Shown here one piece after another: positions 61,421 through 64,000 of a stretch of DNA of 64,000 nucleotides. Origin of the DNA: Casuarius casuarius (lineage: Eukaryota; Chordata; Aves; Casuariiformes; Casuariidae); assembly GCA_003342895.1 (NCBI GenBank), contig PTFA01000009.1, forward strand, positions 8,576,677 through 8,640,676. The letters are read 5' to 3'. Positions within the stretch are counted from its first letter, which is position 1. Each line of letters opens with the position of its first letter. Under the pieces are notes generated by a model, which was not told the origin of the DNA, did no database searches, and worked only from the letters and a program-made list of their open reading frames with translations. Both the position numbers and the translations under genes were made by a program.

Positions 61421-64000
61421 GAAATGAACCAAAATAAGGTTGAAAGTTCAACTGGCCACCTTCTTCATTTGCCCATCCATAGCTCCCAGCAAGGGAGGGC
61501 AGGGAAGACCAAAGATGTCGTCACTGTTGTAGGTCATTTCAGAAGAAAACAAAGACCTGCTATAGTTCAGGTTGTAACTGTATTATACCCAGATACTGCA
61601 AAGATCTCTGTGCAAAGCTCCACGGGTCTAGCATTACACGTTAACAGCATTACAGAGACAGGACTTTACAGAGCTTGTCTTTTCTCATGTTCAGCTGAGC
61701 GTTTATGATTGCCATTCCTACACTTAAATATTTCTAGGCTAATGGCAGAATTGTTCGGCCCTCATGCTTTCACACTGGTCTAAAAGAGGTGGACATTTTT
61801 AACCAGCAAAGGTTTTTTCACTGTTAGATGAACAGATGGTATTTCCAGCACTTGTAGTGGATTAATAGTAGCAGAACTAGCAAAGTCTTTCAAACGAGTA
61901 GAAACATTTCTGTATGTTGATGATACTGCATCATGTTTTTTTCTGGAAGCTACATTTTGGTGTGGAGAATTTAAAGGCTTTTACTGTGATGTATATATCA
62001 CTAAATATATTAAGGAATTAAAATGTAAAATGTTCTATGAATTAAAGATAGGTATTCTTAATTTATCTAATAAATAAAATGAACTAAATCATCCTGCCAA
62101 GAATCCTTGGGTTCTATTTTTTTGTTAATTTTCTTTTTTTTGGTTGGGGTTTTTGCTTTGGGAAATCTTATCTCTTCAATTTGATTGTACAGATACTAAA
62201 TTCCTTCTGCCTACAAATGAAGATTGTGTGTAGGTGTGAGAAGACTGGTACAGTTTCCCTCCCCACAGCTAGTCTTTCTATTCTATATTACAATGCAATT
62301 TTCTAACAGAACTGGGAGTGAACTTCAAATGAAGGTTCAAATATGAATAACATTAAGTTATTCTTATTGTTATTTGTGAATCATTGAGGAAACATTCAAA
62401 CTCTAGCTTGCTTAAATGACTACATGTTCACACTGTTTGAACTAAACTCACCCCTATACCAAGCTCAATGGCTACAATATGCATGGGATAATGTCTGCTC
62501 AATCATTTGCCTCAAGATAACAAATATTCTATTCTGCAGTGTAAAACTGAAATAAAATAAAAACCTGAAACAGGTGATTTTGAGGTCACAATTGTCAAAC
62601 TGAAAAATGTCTGACATATTTGTTGGGTTGCAGAAATGATGGAAAGAGGGTACAGATTGCTTGCCAAACAGAAAAGATAATGAACAGTGAAACAGTGATG
62701 ATTGTCACTCAAACAGTTTTCAATAATGATATTCAGTCTGTGTACTCCTAGCAACAGATGCTCTCAAAGCCCCTGTCATGAATGACCTTTAAGCACAGTA
62801 TTTGTTGCAAAGAAGCACAATATTAACTGTCTCTTCACAGATTCAGATGTCCAATATAATGCTTACGTTCTGCAGAATACTCTTAGAGACATTGCTTTTC
62901 ATTCCTTCAAAACTGTTTTCTCCAGTAAGGATTGTATAAAAATAAATAGTATATAACATAAGAAAAGGTTTGCTATTACGGTGGAATACAAGTACTAGTT
63001 TTCGTTCTATTATCTTTGAGGAAAATGACTATGCAAAACATTATGGTCAGATGCTGTAGCACACACAGATTCAAAGATTTTCTTCTCTTAGCGTCATTCA
63101 GCCATGTAAGTACCAGTAAAAAGGGTTATTGTTTAACTCAAAGCTAAAAATTCCTTTCTGCCATAAGGGATGTCAACAGAATGGATGACAAAGATACAGT
63201 AGAAGCTTCTTTTTACTGCCAGACCTCCGTCTAGAAGTTCAAGACAATAATAAACCCTTCGAAACACAGGAAGAGAGAAAGGCTCTTCTGACTCATCCTT
63301 TTCCTGTCCACTCCTCCTACTTAGAGTGAGGAAGGTGCTAGAAAATAGAGAGAGGACCTCATAAATTCAGAGCCTGTTCTAGAGTTTCTGGCTCATGCAA
63401 ACCCTGTGGGCTAAACTGGAGACCTAACATCTTTAATTTTCTGATTATAATTCAGATACAGATTTGATGTGCTGACTGCAAATGTGACAGCTCTTACTCA
63501 GAAAAAAGGAGAAAAAACAAACAGGAGAATAAAAAGTGATGTTTTGGGAGTGAGGATGGTGGGGAAAACAGAAGCAGTCTCAACATTGTTGTCAAAACAA
63601 AAAAACAAGAAGAAACAAACCCAAAGTAGGAATGTCTACTTAGGTAGAAAATGGAGTGTAAGATACTAGTTAATACAAGTTTCAGAGTCTCTGTAAGAGC
63701 CTACCAGGTCTGTTAATTCCAAACAGAACTAGCTGATAAGTATAAATCTGATAATTAAAACTATCAGCATTGGTGCTGGTATCTGCAAGATGGTCACACT
63801 GTCCATTTCATTGAGCAACTGTTCAGTTGAAGGAACTGCTCAGATTCAACACTACTCTGCTCTACCTAGAAACCCCCAAGTCAGGTTTGTACCCTGTCTT
63901 CATCCTGTCCACAGTGTCTGGATCATAAACCTCTCAGGACCACTTAGTACAGAGGCAAACCTACTATGAGCATCTGCTTGTACCACACTGTGAGCTGACT
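61421..64000. other. Noncoding sequence, nothing recognised
   Basis: AT-rich DNA. An A-rich stretch at about 63594-63620 and short T-runs near 62118-62142 are the only low-complexity parts. Frames reach 94 codons (61424-61708) without domains. Confidence 0.5.

Noticed and set aside
1..64000. Possible prokaryotic content, CRISPR array or phage-like system
   Set aside because: No dense coding, ribosome-binding sites or regularly spaced direct repeats; avian-type CR1 and LTR elements point to vertebrate nuclear DNA.

Overview
The window looks like AT-rich, gene-poor nuclear DNA from a bird: an intergenic 'desert' or one very large intron. The reasons are several copies of CR1 (chicken repeat 1) retrotransposon DNA, including the typical antisense 3' end (a CACAGAAT-like start followed by GGAAGGGACCT and GATCATCT) and a decayed CR1 endonuclease domain. 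There is also a class-II-type retroviral solo LTR, several very old amniote interspersed repeats, and a low overall density of recognisable transposons. Crocodilians and turtles carry related CR1/L3 elements but usually at higher density, so bird is preferred but not proven.

I find no convincing host protein-coding gene. The longest open frames (161, 142, 136, 133 and 122 codons) have no recognisable domain, mostly overlap frames on the other strand, and are expected by chance in 64 kb. No tRNA, rRNA, known microRNA, CRISPR array or bacterial-type operon was recognised. A short, highly split exon could still be missed by eye.

Layout. 1-7.2 kb: unremarkable sequence with one purine-rich microsatellite (2446-2624). 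7.2-7.6 kb: a solo LTR with a perfect 6-bp target-site duplication, TATA box and polyadenylation signal. 8.0-8.6 kb: a purine-biased segment with a basic open frame of unknown origin. 10.1-12.7 kb: the most repeat-dense stretch, with CR1 fragments, a CR1 endonuclease relic and an odd GC-rich degenerate repeat. 15.9-20.9 kb: a 22-bp near-palindrome, two ancient foldback repeats and a GATA-motif hairpin. 21-35.7 kb: almost featureless. 35.7-36.1, 46.65-47.23 and 50.8-50.9 kb: dense with developmental transcription-factor-like motifs, and the best candidates for conserved noncoding elements. 37.9-44 kb and 50.1-54.8 kb: further ancient repeats, a CR1 fragment and a second GC-rich patch (52.56-53.05 kb). 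58.0-58.55 kb: an old L3-like CR1 interrupted by a younger CR1 tail. 61.06-61.42 kb: an (AAAC)n tract and a possible CR1 tail. The rest is unannotatable by eye.

No undescribed biological system was found. The most useful observations are the datable LTR insertion, the nested CR1 pair, the group of ancient palindromic repeats and the candidate enhancer-like blocks. Repeat family names rest on recalled consensus patterns and need a RepeatMasker run.
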